The notes under the pieces: model-generated
Seen by the model: only the letters and a program-made list of their open reading frames with translations
Database searches by the model: none
Told to the model about the DNA's origin: nothing
In this document: piece by piece, positions 8,550 to 16,556 of the stretch
Layout of the letters: the number at the start of each line of letters is the position of its first letter
Numbering within the stretch: position 1 is the first letter of the stretch
Made by a program: the position numbers and the translations under genes
Source of the DNA: an uncultured Muribaculaceae bacterium
GTDB taxonomy: Bacteria > Bacteroidota > Bacteroidia > Bacteroidales > Muribaculaceae
DNA length: 64,000 nucleotides
NCBI GenBank assembly: GCA_958436175.1
Contig: CAUBJF010000003.1
Location: forward strand, 358,511 to 422,510
Reading direction: 5' to 3'

Positions 8550-9479
8550 ATGAATAAATCCTATAAGATTCTGGCATTATTGCTTTTTGCATTGCTTGCT
8601 TTCGGAGCCTCGGCCGCAGAAGAGGCTCGTTTCAACGTCGCTACCTACAATCTCCGACAGCTCAACGAAGGCGACAACGAGGAGGGCAACGGATGGGTCA
8701 ACCGCTGTCCTGTTCTTAGCTCGCTCATCCGTTTCCATGGTTTCGACATCTTCGGGACTCAGGAAGGCTTCAAGAGCCAGCTCGAAGACCTGAAGAAGGC
8801 ACTCCCCGGTTACGCATATATCGGTGTAGGCCGCGACGACGGTAAGGAAATGGGTGAACATTCGGCTATTTTCTACCGTACAGACATGTTCGACCTTATC
8901 GACCACGGTGATTTCTGGCTCTCCGAGACTCCCGAGAAGCCCGGCTTGGGATGGGATGCTGCCTGCGTCCGCATCTGCACATGGGGACACTTCCGCCACA
9001 AAGCTTCCGGGCGCGACTTTCTCTTCTTCAACCTCCACATGGATCATGTCGGCAAGGTTGCTCGTGTTGAAAGCGCAAAGCTCATCAAGCGTAAGATCGA
9101 TGAGCTAGGCAGCACGCTACCTACGTTCCTTACAGGCGACTTCAATGTCGACCAGAATTCTCCCTCCTATGCCACAATCATCGAAGGCGGAACACTTCGC
9201 GACAGCCACGATGTCTCCGACTTCGTCTATGAGCTCAACGGTACTTTCAACAGCTACAAGACCGACCGCATGACCCGTTCGCGCATCGATCATATCTTCG
9301 TGTCGCCCAATGTCAAGGTCGAGAAATACGGTATCCTCACCGATACATATCGCACACCTGTCGAAGATGCAAAGGCAGAGAACGGTGCCAATGCGCCCAA
9401 GGAGTTGTGGATGAAGAAATACGTTGCCCGCACACCTTCCGACCACTTCCCCGTAATGACCGTAGTGGAACTCAAGTAA
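8550..9479 (+). CDS. Secreted endonuclease/exonuclease/phosphatase (EEP) family hydrolase
   Basis: A protein of 309 residues with a clear Sec signal (residues 1-22, LLAFGASA). The DNase I/EEP fold is shown by FNVATYNLRQ near the start, the metal-binding Glu in FGTQEGF, LHMDHVG, LTGDFNVDQNS, SRIDHIFVS and the terminal SDHFPVMTV. All the expected metal and catalytic Asn, Asp and His residues are in place. The family cleaves phosphoester bonds in nucleic acids, phosphoinositides or sugar phosphates. Being exported and sitting behind an alpha-mannosidase operon, a glycan phosphatase or phosphodiesterase role is attractive: as I recall, a B. theta yeast-mannan locus has the same families side by side. 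It has its own promoter-like element and terminator, so it is not co-transcribed. The substrate is inference. Confidence 0.9.
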   Translation: MNKSYKILALLLFALLAFGASAAEEARFNVATYNLRQLNEGDNEEGNGWVNRCPVLSSLIRFHGFDIFGTQEGFKSQLEDLKKALPGYAYIGVGRDDGKEMGEHSAIFYRTDMFDLIDHGDFWLSETPEKPGLGWDAACVRICTWGHFRHKASGRDFLFFNLHMDHVGKVARVESAKLIKRKIDELGSTLPTFLTGDFNVDQNSPSYATIIEGGTLRDSHDVSDFVYELNGTFNSYKTDRMTRSRIDHIFVSPNVKVEKYGILTDTYRTPVEDAKAENGANAPKELWMKKYVARTPSDHFPVMTVVELK

Positions 9480-9504
9480 GAGAAGACAGATTCCTCAAAA
9501 TATA

Positions 9505-9543
9505 ACGGACGGCAGCCCTTTTCGCAGGTGGCTGCCGTCTGTC
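9505..9543. terminator. Bidirectional terminator between converging genes
   Basis: ACGGACGGCAGCC (9505-9517) pairs with GGCTGCCGTCTGT (9530-9542 region) around a T-rich loop. It lies between the EEP gene and the end of recX, and its distal arm touches the recX stop codon, so it can serve both strands. Confidence 0.8.
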
Positions 9544-10030
9544 ATTTCTTCATGAGCGTGCGGACGGTGTCTGCGACGAGCTGCGGCTCGAATCCGCGCG
9601 AGGCTCCGAAGCGGAATAGCCGTGTACGTCCTTCGTAAGTGTCGCTGTCGGTCATTGTCGCTGCCTTGGCTTTGAGGATATGGACGAGATTGTCCGTGTA
9701 CTCTTTCTCGTCTATTTCGCCGAGGGCTTCGCGTATGACAGAGCTTTCGATCTGTTTCGCCCGGAGCCCCATTTCTATTTTGCGGCGACCCCAACGGGCG
9801 AATCGGTATTTGTCGCGCACGTAGGAGCGTGCATAGCGGCTGTCGTCGACGAATCTTCGTTCCGTAAGGCTGCGGAGTATCTTTTCAGCTTCCGCCGGTT
9901 CTATCAGCCACGTGGAGAGCTTGCGGCGTACTTCCGAGCTGCATTGTTCGGAGCGTGCGCAGAGAGTCTCAAGACGGATGATGGCTTTTTCGGTGCTGAT
10001 AGCCTTCTTTTGCCCTGGCTGTCTTCTCAT
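9542..10030 (-). CDS. recX: Regulatory protein RecX
   Basis: A protein of 162 residues, all-helical and basic, with the RecX pattern of three repeated three-helix units. Visible signatures are YCARSEQCSSEV-type spacing (LCARSEQCSSEVRRKL), RFVDDSRYARSYVRDK and FRFGASRGFEPQLVADTV. RecX binds RecA filaments in the cytoplasm and damps recombination and the SOS response. Its start overlaps the end of prmC by four bases (ATGA), so it is the last gene of an operon running from 15.1 kb. recA is not nearby, which is usual in Bacteroidales. Confidence 0.9.
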   Translation of the reverse strand: MRRQPGQKKAISTEKAIIRLETLCARSEQCSSEVRRKLSTWLIEPAEAEKILRSLTERRFVDDSRYARSYVRDKYRFARWGRRKIEMGLRAKQIESSVIREALGEIDEKEYTDNLVHILKAKAATMTDSDTYEGRTRLFRFGASRGFEPQLVADTVRTLMKK

Positions 10031-10893
10031 TGTTTCACGGGTTTGGCAGCGGTGGCATAGCGCCAGTTGCCCCGGAAGTCGCGATATGTTTGGATATCTG
10101 TGAAGCCATGCCCGGCAAGCATCTGTTTCACCTCTGCCGGATAGCGCGAGTTTATCTCTAAGTAGAGCCTGCCGCCGGGCACTAATGCACCTTCGGCATA
10201 AGCTGCTATGGCTTTGTAGAATTTCAGGGGGTCATCGTCAGGCACAAAAAGTGCAAGGCAGGGTTCGTAGTCCGCTACACGCTTGTCCATCTCCGGCTTC
10301 TCGTCCTCGCAGACGTAGGGAGGATTGCTGACTATTATGTCGTAGAGCGGTGTCTTCGAAACTGATGCAGACAGTATGTCGAACTGCATGAAGCGGACGG
10401 ATGCGGAGAGCTTTTTGGCGTTGCCTTCGGCTACGGCGAGGGCGTCGCGGCTTATATCGACGGCTGTCACCTGAGGAAAGACAAGTGCTCGCGTCAGGGA
10501 TATGGCGATACATCCCGAGCCGGTGCCTATGTCAAGTACCCTGAGGTCGGTCTGTTTGCCATAGTCGTCGCTGATGCGGTCGACAAGCCATGCCGTCTCA
10601 GGACGCGGTATCAGTACCGACGGATTGACCGTAAAATTGTTGCCCATGAACAAGGCTGTGCCGACGGCGTACTGCACCGGTTCGCCGCCTACGATTTTGT
10701 CGACTACTTCTTTGATTTTGCCTTGTACGAATGGCGTGATTTCTCGGTCGCCGTCGGCAAATATCGTCGTACGGGTATATCCGGCAACATCCTCAAATAT
10801 CACATAGGCAGCAGCTTCGGCTTCGGAGGCCGTAGGGAGGCATTTTGTGAGGATGTTTTTCGTCTGCTTGAAGTAATCGCTTATAGTGATCAT
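10027..10893 (-). CDS. prmC: Release factor glutamine N5-methyltransferase PrmC
   Basis: A protein of 288 residues that methylates the GGQ glutamine of peptide chain release factors 1 and 2, using S-adenosylmethionine. The N-terminal helical domain contains the PRPETAWLVD substrate loop. It is followed by the SAM-binding VLDIGTGSGCIAISL and by the catalytic VSNPPYVCEDE. These match the PrmC/HemK family over its full length. It overlaps obgE upstream and recX downstream by four bases each, so translation of all three is coupled. Confidence 0.95.
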   Translation of the reverse strand: MITISDYFKQTKNILTKCLPTASEAEAAAYVIFEDVAGYTRTTIFADGDREITPFVQGKIKEVVDKIVGGEPVQYAVGTALFMGNNFTVNPSVLIPRPETAWLVDRISDDYGKQTDLRVLDIGTGSGCIAISLTRALVFPQVTAVDISRDALAVAEGNAKKLSASVRFMQFDILSASVSKTPLYDIIVSNPPYVCEDEKPEMDKRVADYEPCLALFVPDDDPLKFYKAIAAYAEGALVPGGRLYLEINSRYPAEVKQMLAGHGFTDIQTYRDFRGNWRYATAAKPVKQ

Positions 10894-12137
10894 TTATCGT
10901 CGTTTATGGCTTCATATCCGAATGCCTCCTCATCGTCGGCGACATCGTCGTCGGCAATTTCGGCATCATCCCAGTCGATATCCTCGCCCCAGGTGTCGGG
11001 CGATATGTTCCGCAGGTCTTCGGCCTCCTGCTCTTCTTCTTCGGGCGTGGGTTCGTATTCGAAGATGAATTCGTCTTCTTCGCGGACACGATGCTGCCCG
11101 TCGAGGGGACGATGTGTGATCTCGGGAGTGTCGATGCGGTTGTTTTCGTCGGTTATGGCGCGCCAGAGCATATCCTTGAGTTCTGTGATACCCTGACCTG
11201 TCACTGCCGAAATGAAGACATGGGGAACACCCTCCGGAAGCGTTTTCTCGATTTCCTCGCGCAGTTCGTCGTCGAGGAGGTCGCTCTTGGATATGGCAAG
11301 CACGCGCTGCTTGTCGACGAGCTGGGGATTGAACTGTTCGAGCTCGCGCAGAAGTATGCCGTATTCCTTGGCAATGTCGTCGGCATCGGCCGGAACCATG
11401 AACAGGAGCACGGCGTTTCGTTCGATATGGCGCAGGAAACGCAGACCGAGACCTTTGCCCTCGCTGGCACCCTCGATGATACCGGGTATGTCGGCCATGA
11501 CGAAAGAGCGGTTGTCGCGGTACGACACGATGCCGAGCTGCGGTTCCATCGTGGTGAAGGGATAGTCGGCAATCTTGGGCTCGGCGGCGCTGACTGCCGA
11601 AAGAAGAGTCGATTTACCGGCATTCGGGAAGCCAACAAGGCCTACATCGGCAAGCATCTTCAGCTCCAGGATTACGGAACGCTCCACAGCCGGTTCGCCG
11701 GGCTGGGCATAGCGCGGAGTGCGGTTCGTGGCACTCTTGAAATGCCAGTTGCCAAGACCGCCGCGGCCTCCACGGAGAAGCTTCACTTCCTGACCGTCGT
11801 CGGTGACTTCGCAGAGATATTCGCCTGTCTCTGCGTCGAAAACGACCGTTCCGCAAGGTACTTCGACGATGACATCCTCGCCGTCCTTGCCGAAGCTACG
11901 GCCTCCCGAGCCGCTCTGGCCGTTGCCTGCGAAGATATGGCGGCGGTATTTGAGGGGCAGGAGAGTCCACATGTTGCGGTTGCCCTTCAGGATGATATGA
12001 CCGCCGCGACCGCCGTCGCCGCCGTCAGGACCACCCTTGGGTACATACTTGGCTCTGTAGAAATGGCGTGAGCCGGCACCTCCTTTGCCTGAGCGGCACA
12101 GGATCTTTACATAGTCTATGAAGTTGGATTCTGCCAT
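10890..12137 (-). CDS. obgE: Obg family GTPase ObgE/CgtA
   Basis: An essential ribosome-assembly and stress GTPase of 415 residues. I chose the ATG at 12137 (MAESNFIDYVKI) over an upstream TTG, because it begins exactly where the glycine-rich Obg fold starts. The order is the Obg domain (GGPDGGDGGRGGH), the G domain (G1 GFPNAGKSTL, G3 DIPGIIEGASEGKGLG, NKxD-equivalent SKSD) and an acidic C-terminal tail of about 70 residues rich in Asp and Glu. The tail replaces the more structured C-terminus of other bacteria, and such tails are common in Bacteroidetes Obg. It lies 11 bases after the nucleotidyltransferase gene and overlaps prmC. Confidence 0.96.
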   Translation of the reverse strand: MAESNFIDYVKILCRSGKGGAGSRHFYRAKYVPKGGPDGGDGGRGGHIILKGNRNMWTLLPLKYRRHIFAGNGQSGSGGRSFGKDGEDVIVEVPCGTVVFDAETGEYLCEVTDDGQEVKLLRGGRGGLGNWHFKSATNRTPRYAQPGEPAVERSVILELKMLADVGLVGFPNAGKSTLLSAVSAAEPKIADYPFTTMEPQLGIVSYRDNRSFVMADIPGIIEGASEGKGLGLRFLRHIERNAVLLFMVPADADDIAKEYGILLRELEQFNPQLVDKQRVLAISKSDLLDDELREEIEKTLPEGVPHVFISAVTGQGITELKDMLWRAITDENNRIDTPEITHRPLDGQHRVREEDEFIFEYEPTPEEEEQEAEDLRNISPDTWGEDIDWDDAEIADDDVADDEEAFGYEAINDDK

Positions 12138-12148
12138 GATTGTTTCCT

Positions 12149-13210
12149 TTACTTGCAATTAAAAGAGTTGTGATGCCTCATTAGTTCACCGGCCTGACGA
12201 AAATCTATAGGGGTCCCTACATCTATCCATGTCCCCTTTATCGGGAAGTAGGTAACATGGGATCCATTGTTGATGGCGCGGTCGATAAGGTCGGTGGCAT
12301 CGCAGTGTTCTCCCTTGACGAGAGTGCGCAGTACGCGGTTGTTGATTATGTATATGCCTGCGTTGGCATAGTAGGAATACGAAGGTTTTTCCTCGATGCC
12401 GCGAACGGCTGTGTCGTCGTCGGGATCCAGTGTAAGCACCGCGTAGGGTACTGACAGCTGGTAGGGGATAACGGCTATCGTTATGTCGGCTGTGCGCTCA
12501 CGGTGCATGATGTACATGTCTTCGAAGGATATCGTCGTGAGGAGGTCGGAGTTCATCACCAGGGTGTCGCCGTCGGCATTGGCGACATCAGTCAGTGTCA
12601 CGGCTCCTATTGTGCCGAGGGGCTGTTGTTCGCATACGCAGCGTACCTTGACACCGGCTACAGGCTTCGAAAAATGTTCATCTATCTGCTCGGCGAGGTA
12701 GCGAGTGGTGACAATTATGTCGCTTATGCCGCAGTCGGCCAAAGCCTCGACATTGTAGTCTATTATGGCCTTCCCTTCGATTTTAAGGAGGGGTTTGGGG
12801 GTCGTGAGAGTGGCCGGACGAAGACGTTCGCCTTTTCCTCCGGCCATGAGTACGGCTTTGAGGGGGAGGCGTGTCTTCTGTCGCGACAGGTCGAGTATGT
12901 CGTAGAGTTTCCGGTCGGCATCGAGGATAGGAACGAGCGTGATGCCGAGCGATCGGTATCGCCGCAAGGAGAGAACATCGATATTGTCCTTGTTGACGTA
13001 TCGGAAATTCCGTAGGCACGCTTCGGCGCATGTGCTGTCGAGCGACTTGCCTGCTATGAGGGCTCGGCGTATGTCTCCGTCGGTCAGGGTGCCTTCGACA
13101 CGTCCACCCTCGTCGGTCACGAAGAGCGTCATAGAACTCCCCGGAAGCGTATTGAGCTGTCGGAGGGCTTCCAGAAGGGTAGAGTGTGAATTTATGGTAT
13201 GACGTTTCAT
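12149..13210 (-). CDS. CBS-domain sugar-1-phosphate nucleotidyltransferase (PtmE-like)
   Basis: A protein of 353 residues with two CBS repeats first (about 1-112, GTLTDGDIRRALIAG and TLVPILDADRKLY), then a nucleotidyltransferase domain. The latter has the pyrophosphorylase signature KAVLMAGGKGERLRPAT, PKPLLKI, a NSDLL motif and a closing GTWIDVGTP. This CBS-plus-transferase order is that of PtmE, which in Campylobacter makes GDP-glucosamine for legionaminic acid. The two genes upstream encode a CMP-nonulosonate synthetase and a hydrolysing 2-epimerase, which supports this reading over a generic mannose-1-phosphate guanylyltransferase. CBS repeats may sense adenylates. The nucleotide and sugar used cannot be proved from sequence. 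Confidence 0.82.
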   Translation of the reverse strand: MKRHTINSHSTLLEALRQLNTLPGSSMTLFVTDEGGRVEGTLTDGDIRRALIAGKSLDSTCAEACLRNFRYVNKDNIDVLSLRRYRSLGITLVPILDADRKLYDILDLSRQKTRLPLKAVLMAGGKGERLRPATLTTPKPLLKIEGKAIIDYNVEALADCGISDIIVTTRYLAEQIDEHFSKPVAGVKVRCVCEQQPLGTIGAVTLTDVANADGDTLVMNSDLLTTISFEDMYIMHRERTADITIAVIPYQLSVPYAVLTLDPDDDTAVRGIEEKPSYSYYANAGIYIINNRVLRTLVKGEHCDATDLIDRAINNGSHVTYFPIKGTWIDVGTPIDFRQAGELMRHHNSFNCK

Positions 13211-13218
13211 AGCTGTTT

Positions 13219-13923
13219 CTAGCCCTTCTCTTCGAGCTTATTTTTCATTATAGTTTCAGTGATGAGCCAGTCGAGTGGCGTGTCGAGATCGAGGCTGCGT
13301 TCACGCGGCATTTCGTATGCTGTGCGTCGGGGAAATTCTCCCAGCGGCATTCGACGTATGGAGACGGGATTGATGACGTAGACAGCGCCGTTGTAGAGCC
13401 ATACCTTCGGCGCCTGCTGCCGTGCGGTATAATTGCCATCTCCCTTGCTGATGTGCAGGAAGCCGTCGGCATCTGTCTCGAACATGTTGAAGTAGGGATT
13501 GTCCGAGGCTTCGGCCACGCTGACAGCCATGTCTATTTCATGGCTATATTTCTTTGCACAGTCTAAGATGTCCCTGCACTCTCTCAGCGGCGACGTGGGC
13601 TGGAGAAGGATAACGCAGTCGTAGCTTATCCCTTGCCGGTCTGCCCAGTCCATGGCATCGATGATACATTCGCGGCTTCCGGCCTTGTCGCCTGCAAGTG
13701 AATCAGGGCGCATGTAGTCCACATCGAGGCCGCAGCGACGCGCTGTGTCGGCGATTTCCTTGTCTTCCGTCGACAGGAGAATGTATCCGCCGAGGGCTCT
13801 CTGAGCTTCTTTTGCCGCATCGATGGTATAGGCAATCAGCGGACGGCCGCACATTTCCTTGATGTTCTTGCGCGGTATGCCTTTGCTTCCTCCTCTGGCA
13901 GGGATGATGAAAAGAGGTGTCAT
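13219..13923 (-). CDS. CMP-nonulosonic acid synthetase (NeuA/LegF-like cytidylyltransferase)
   Basis: A cytoplasmic protein of 234 residues that would activate a nine-carbon sugar acid with CTP. It starts with LFIIPARGGSKGIPRKNIK, the nucleotide-binding signature of CMP-sialic acid synthetases, followed by GRPLIAYTIDAA, LLQPTSPLR and a late Arg-rich YEMPRERSLDLDTPLDW. The short single-domain length fits LegF/PtmB better than the two-domain NeuA of E. coli. The four-base overlap with the epimerase gene upstream and the adjacent PtmE-like gene point to legionaminic-type acids. Sialic acid (Neu5Ac) or another nonulosonate remains possible. No dehydratase, aminotransferase or synthase is in the window. 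Confidence 0.85.
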   Translation of the reverse strand: MTPLFIIPARGGSKGIPRKNIKEMCGRPLIAYTIDAAKEAQRALGGYILLSTEDKEIADTARRCGLDVDYMRPDSLAGDKAGSRECIIDAMDWADRQGISYDCVILLQPTSPLRECRDILDCAKKYSHEIDMAVSVAEASDNPYFNMFETDADGFLHISKGDGNYTARQQAPKVWLYNGAVYVINPVSIRRMPLGEFPRRTAYEMPRERSLDLDTPLDWLITETIMKNKLEEKG

Positions 13924-15083
13924 GGCAGGTCGTAGAATTTTTTAGGTGGACGAGGCAGGGAGTCGGTGAAGCCGAGCACGGCATCTGTCATGATTTTCAG
14001 CGTGTCGGGCTTGTAATATGGGTTCTCTTTCCTGGCAGCTATGCGGCGCATATCGGGCGAAAGAGCTTTGGCGATGGCGGCGCGTATTGATTCGCTGTCC
14101 GGTTCGCAATGAACGACTGAGGGTGCCGCTATTCGACCGCGCTGGCGTATGCCGATGTCTACTGTCGGTATTCCGGCTGTCGGAACTTCGACGAGTCCGC
14201 TCGACGAGTTGCCGACAACGACGGCAGCTATCCGCAGCATGGAGTGATAACGCACCATGCCGAGCGATTCGACAAGGGCTACGCGCCCCGGATTTGCCGC
14301 TGCATAGTCGTGTGATATTTTCAGGGAGCTTTCGCCTCCGGCATCATTATTCGGTGCTGTGATGACTATCTTAAGTTCCGGGAAAGAATCGAGCGCGTCG
14401 AGGAGCTGGCGTGTGCGTTCTGCCGGACTTGCCTCAGTGTCGTTTGTAGCAGGGTGATAGGTCACAAGGGCTATGTCGCCGTCAAGATTCATGCCGACAT
14501 AGTCTTCGAGCTCTTTTTTGCCGACGGTCTTGACGTTCAATGCGTTCCAAACCCCTATCGCCCCAGTATTGACTACGGTGTCGGGAGCCTCGCCCATCTG
14601 TATGACTCGGCGACGGTATGGCTCCGTGGCTGTCAGGTGAAGGTTCGAAAGTTTGGTTATGGCATGGCGGAAGCTGTCGTCGAGAGCGCCTTCGGATATT
14701 TCGCCGCCTGCTATGTGGACTATCGGTATATGCATCGCGGCCGCTGTCGAGGCTACGGCGAGCATCTCGTAGCGGTCGCCCAAAAGTACGACTGCATCGG
14801 GTCGGATTTCCGCGAATGCTTTGGCCATGCCTGCCATGCAGACTGCCATTGCGGTAGCCCTGGAGGCATCGTCATCGCCGGGCACATCCATAGGCACGCA
14901 GCAGTCGACAGTGAATCCGGCATCATGTATTTCATTGACGGTCATGCCGTAGCGTTCCATCAGGTGCATATTGGCGGCGATGATCTGCAACTCGACTTTC
15001 CCGGAATTGCGAAGACTTCGGGCCAGGGGCATAAGAAGCCCCCAGTCGGCTCTCGTCGTTGTCACGATGCATACCCGTTTCAT
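13920..15083 (-). CDS. neuC: Hydrolysing nucleotide-sugar 2-epimerase (NeuC/LegG-like)
   Basis: A protein of 387 residues with a GT-B-like epimerase fold. Signatures are CIVTTTRADWGLL at the start, VLLGDRYEMLA, IVHIAGGEISEGALDDSFRHA, LTATEPYRRRVIQMGE and the C-terminal VGNSSSGLVEVP plus VDIGIRQRGR. Members release ManNAc (NeuC, from UDP-GlcNAc) or the 2,4-diacetamido sugar (LegG) while removing the nucleotide. The two cannot be told apart by eye, so neuC is used in the family sense. It is the first gene of the run ending in recX and has a -7 element 22 bases upstream. The next gene overlaps it by four bases. Confidence 0.85.
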   Translation of the reverse strand: MKRVCIVTTTRADWGLLMPLARSLRNSGKVELQIIAANMHLMERYGMTVNEIHDAGFTVDCCVPMDVPGDDDASRATAMAVCMAGMAKAFAEIRPDAVVLLGDRYEMLAVASTAAAMHIPIVHIAGGEISEGALDDSFRHAITKLSNLHLTATEPYRRRVIQMGEAPDTVVNTGAIGVWNALNVKTVGKKELEDYVGMNLDGDIALVTYHPATNDTEASPAERTRQLLDALDSFPELKIVITAPNNDAGGESSLKISHDYAAANPGRVALVESLGMVRYHSMLRIAAVVVGNSSSGLVEVPTAGIPTVDIGIRQRGRIAAPSVVHCEPDSESIRAAIAKALSPDMRRIAARKENPYYKPDTLKIMTDAVLGFTDSLPRPPKKFYDLP

Positions 15084-15104
15084 AGTCTTACGTGCTTAAT
15101 CCTA

Positions 15105-15112
15105 CAAAGGTA
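15105..15112 (-). promoter_or_regulatory. -7 element upstream of the neuC-like operon
   Basis: On the minus strand TACCTTTG fits TAnnTTTG and lies in the 52-base gap before the epimerase gene. The -33 position is not conserved. No terminator separates the upstream hydrolase gene, so read-through from rsmG is also possible. Confidence 0.5.
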
Positions 15113-15135
15113 CGAAATTCTGTCGGCTTGAGCTA

Positions 15136-15783
15136 TTATTTGATGAACGGGTTAGCTTTCTTTTCGCGTCCGACAGTAGTAGGGCTGTCGTGTCCGGGTA
15201 ATACTGTGGTATCTTCCGGCAGGGTCATTATCTTGCGGTCTATGCTGTCGAGGAGAGTCGCATGGCTACCGCCGGGAAGGTCCGTGCGTCCGATGCTGCC
15301 ACGGAAGAGTACGTCGCCGGAGATGAGGATTTTTCCGTCAGGAGAGTATAGGCCGATGCTGCCGGGCGAATGGCCGGGAATATGGATCACATTCAGTTCG
15401 TAGCTCCCGACCTTGATGCTGTCGCCCTCCTTGAGGGGTATGTCGATTTCTACAGGACGACTGTCGCGGGCCCGAATTCCGAACATGGCTGCTTGTTCAG
15501 GCAGCGCCTTCCCGAGCTCGGCATCGCCGGGATGTGCGGCTACTTTGACTCCGTAGCGGTCGCGGACATAGTTGTCGCCGAAACAGTGGTCGAGATGAAG
15601 ATGGGTGTTGACAAGCGAAGTGACGTTCAGCTTGTTGTCGGCAATAAACTTGTCGAACGCGGCTTCTTCTGCGGAGCTGTTCATACCAGGGTCGACGATG
15701 GCTGCCTCCCGAGTTTCGTCGTCATAGACAACAAAGGTGCTGACCCCTATCGGATTGAAGAAAAATTGTTTGACTTTCAACAT
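15136..15783 (-). CDS. Metallo-beta-lactamase-fold hydrolase (glyoxalase II-like)
   Basis: A cytoplasmic protein of 215 residues. I start it at MLKVKQFFFNPIG (15783); a longer version would run back into rsmG and lacks conservation. The metal site is canonical: THLHLDHCFG (HxHxDH), HIPGHSPGSIG, SGDVLF and the final LPGHDSPTT. The overall form matches the small glyoxalase II-like hydrolases (YcbL type) that act on thioesters such as lactoylglutathione or on persulfides. The true substrate is unknown. It follows rsmG by four bases and is probably co-transcribed with it. Confidence 0.9.
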   Translation of the reverse strand: MLKVKQFFFNPIGVSTFVVYDDETREAAIVDPGMNSSAEEAAFDKFIADNKLNVTSLVNTHLHLDHCFGDNYVRDRYGVKVAAHPGDAELGKALPEQAAMFGIRARDSRPVEIDIPLKEGDSIKVGSYELNVIHIPGHSPGSIGLYSPDGKILISGDVLFRGSIGRTDLPGGSHATLLDSIDRKIMTLPEDTTVLPGHDSPTTVGREKKANPFIK

Positions 15784-15787
15784 AGTA

Positions 15788-16426
15788 TCAAAGAGGTACG
15801 TAGATAATTTCTTTTGTGTCGAAGGCATCTTCGCTGAAGAATTCATTGATCGGCATCTCCACTACGGCGTTGTCGACGGCTGCTATCTCTTCTTCGAGAT
15901 TTCCTCCTTTGAGGCATACCAGACCGGGAGAATAGCGGTTATGCCGCGGACTGTTGTGCAGGACGTTGCGACGAGCTATCCTGACGAGGCCGTCGAGAGG
16001 CATGACGGCGCGGCTCACCACATAGTCGAAACGGTCGTGACACTCACCGGCATCACCGTGCTGGAAAGTGACGTTCTTCAGTCCTGCAGCTGTCGCTATC
16101 TCGCTGGCGACACGTATCTTCTTGCCAATGCGGTCGATGAGATGAAAATGGCAGTCGGGGTAGAGTACGGCCAAAGGTATGCCCGGAAAACCGCCGCCTG
16201 TACCGAGGTCCATGAAAGTGGTACCGGGCTTAAGCTCGCCGAGAAAAGCGCCTATAGCCAGCGAATGGAGGATATGGCGCTCGAAAATATTGCCTATGTC
16301 GGCGCGGCTGACAACATTGATTTTGGTGTTCCATTCGGGATAGAGGCGTGTGAGGGTTCCGAATGCCTCAAGCTGTCGCTGCGTCAGCGTAGGAAAGTAT
16401 TTGAGCAAAGTGGCGGAGGTATCCAT
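15788..16426 (-). CDS. rsmG: 16S rRNA (guanine527-N7)-methyltransferase RsmG
   Basis: A protein of 212 residues that methylates G527 of 16S rRNA using SAM. I prefer the start at 16426 (MDTSATLLKYFP) to the ATG five codons earlier, but both are possible. Signatures are NVVSRADIGNIFERHILHS, the SAM loop DLGTGGGFPGIPLAVL, and FDYVVSRAVMPLDGLV. Full family length. Loss of RsmG in other bacteria gives low-level streptomycin resistance. Its upstream region carries a promoter interlocked with that of the divergent cvfB-like gene. Confidence 0.93.
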   Translation of the reverse strand: MDTSATLLKYFPTLTQRQLEAFGTLTRLYPEWNTKINVVSRADIGNIFERHILHSLAIGAFLGELKPGTTFMDLGTGGGFPGIPLAVLYPDCHFHLIDRIGKKIRVASEIATAAGLKNVTFQHGDAGECHDRFDYVVSRAVMPLDGLVRIARRNVLHNSPRHNRYSPGLVCLKGGNLEEEIAAVDNAVVEMPINEFFSEDAFDTKEIIYVPL

Positions 16427-16492
16427 ATGTTTTAGAAACAATCCTGAAGGCTTGTATGTTGAAAGTAATAAGTACTCCGTATAACCGGAATG

Positions 16493-16524
16493 TTTGCAAA
16501 TTTACCGCTTTATAGCGATATTTG
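16493..16524 (+). promoter_or_regulatory. Promoter of the CvfB-like gene
   Basis: TTTG (16493-16496), a 20-base spacer, then GATATTTG (16517-16524), one mismatch from TAnnTTTG. The ATG lies 33 bases further on. Confidence 0.65.
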
Positions 16525-16528
16525 CAAT
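16497..16528 (-). promoter_or_regulatory. rsmG: Promoter of rsmG, interlocked with the cvfB promoter
   Basis: On the minus strand ATTG (16528-16525) is followed after 20 bases by TAAATTTG (16504-16497), a full -7 match. Each promoter's -7 box lies next to the other's -33 box, so the two polymerases would compete for the same DNA. Confidence 0.6.
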
Positions 16529-16556
16529 CCTTTAACGAAACAGACAAAATACGTTT

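Noticed and set aside
15784..15846. Longer N-terminus of the metallo-beta-lactamase-fold hydrolase
   Set aside because: It overlaps the end of rsmG and adds sequence without family character; the family start matches MLKVKQFFFN.
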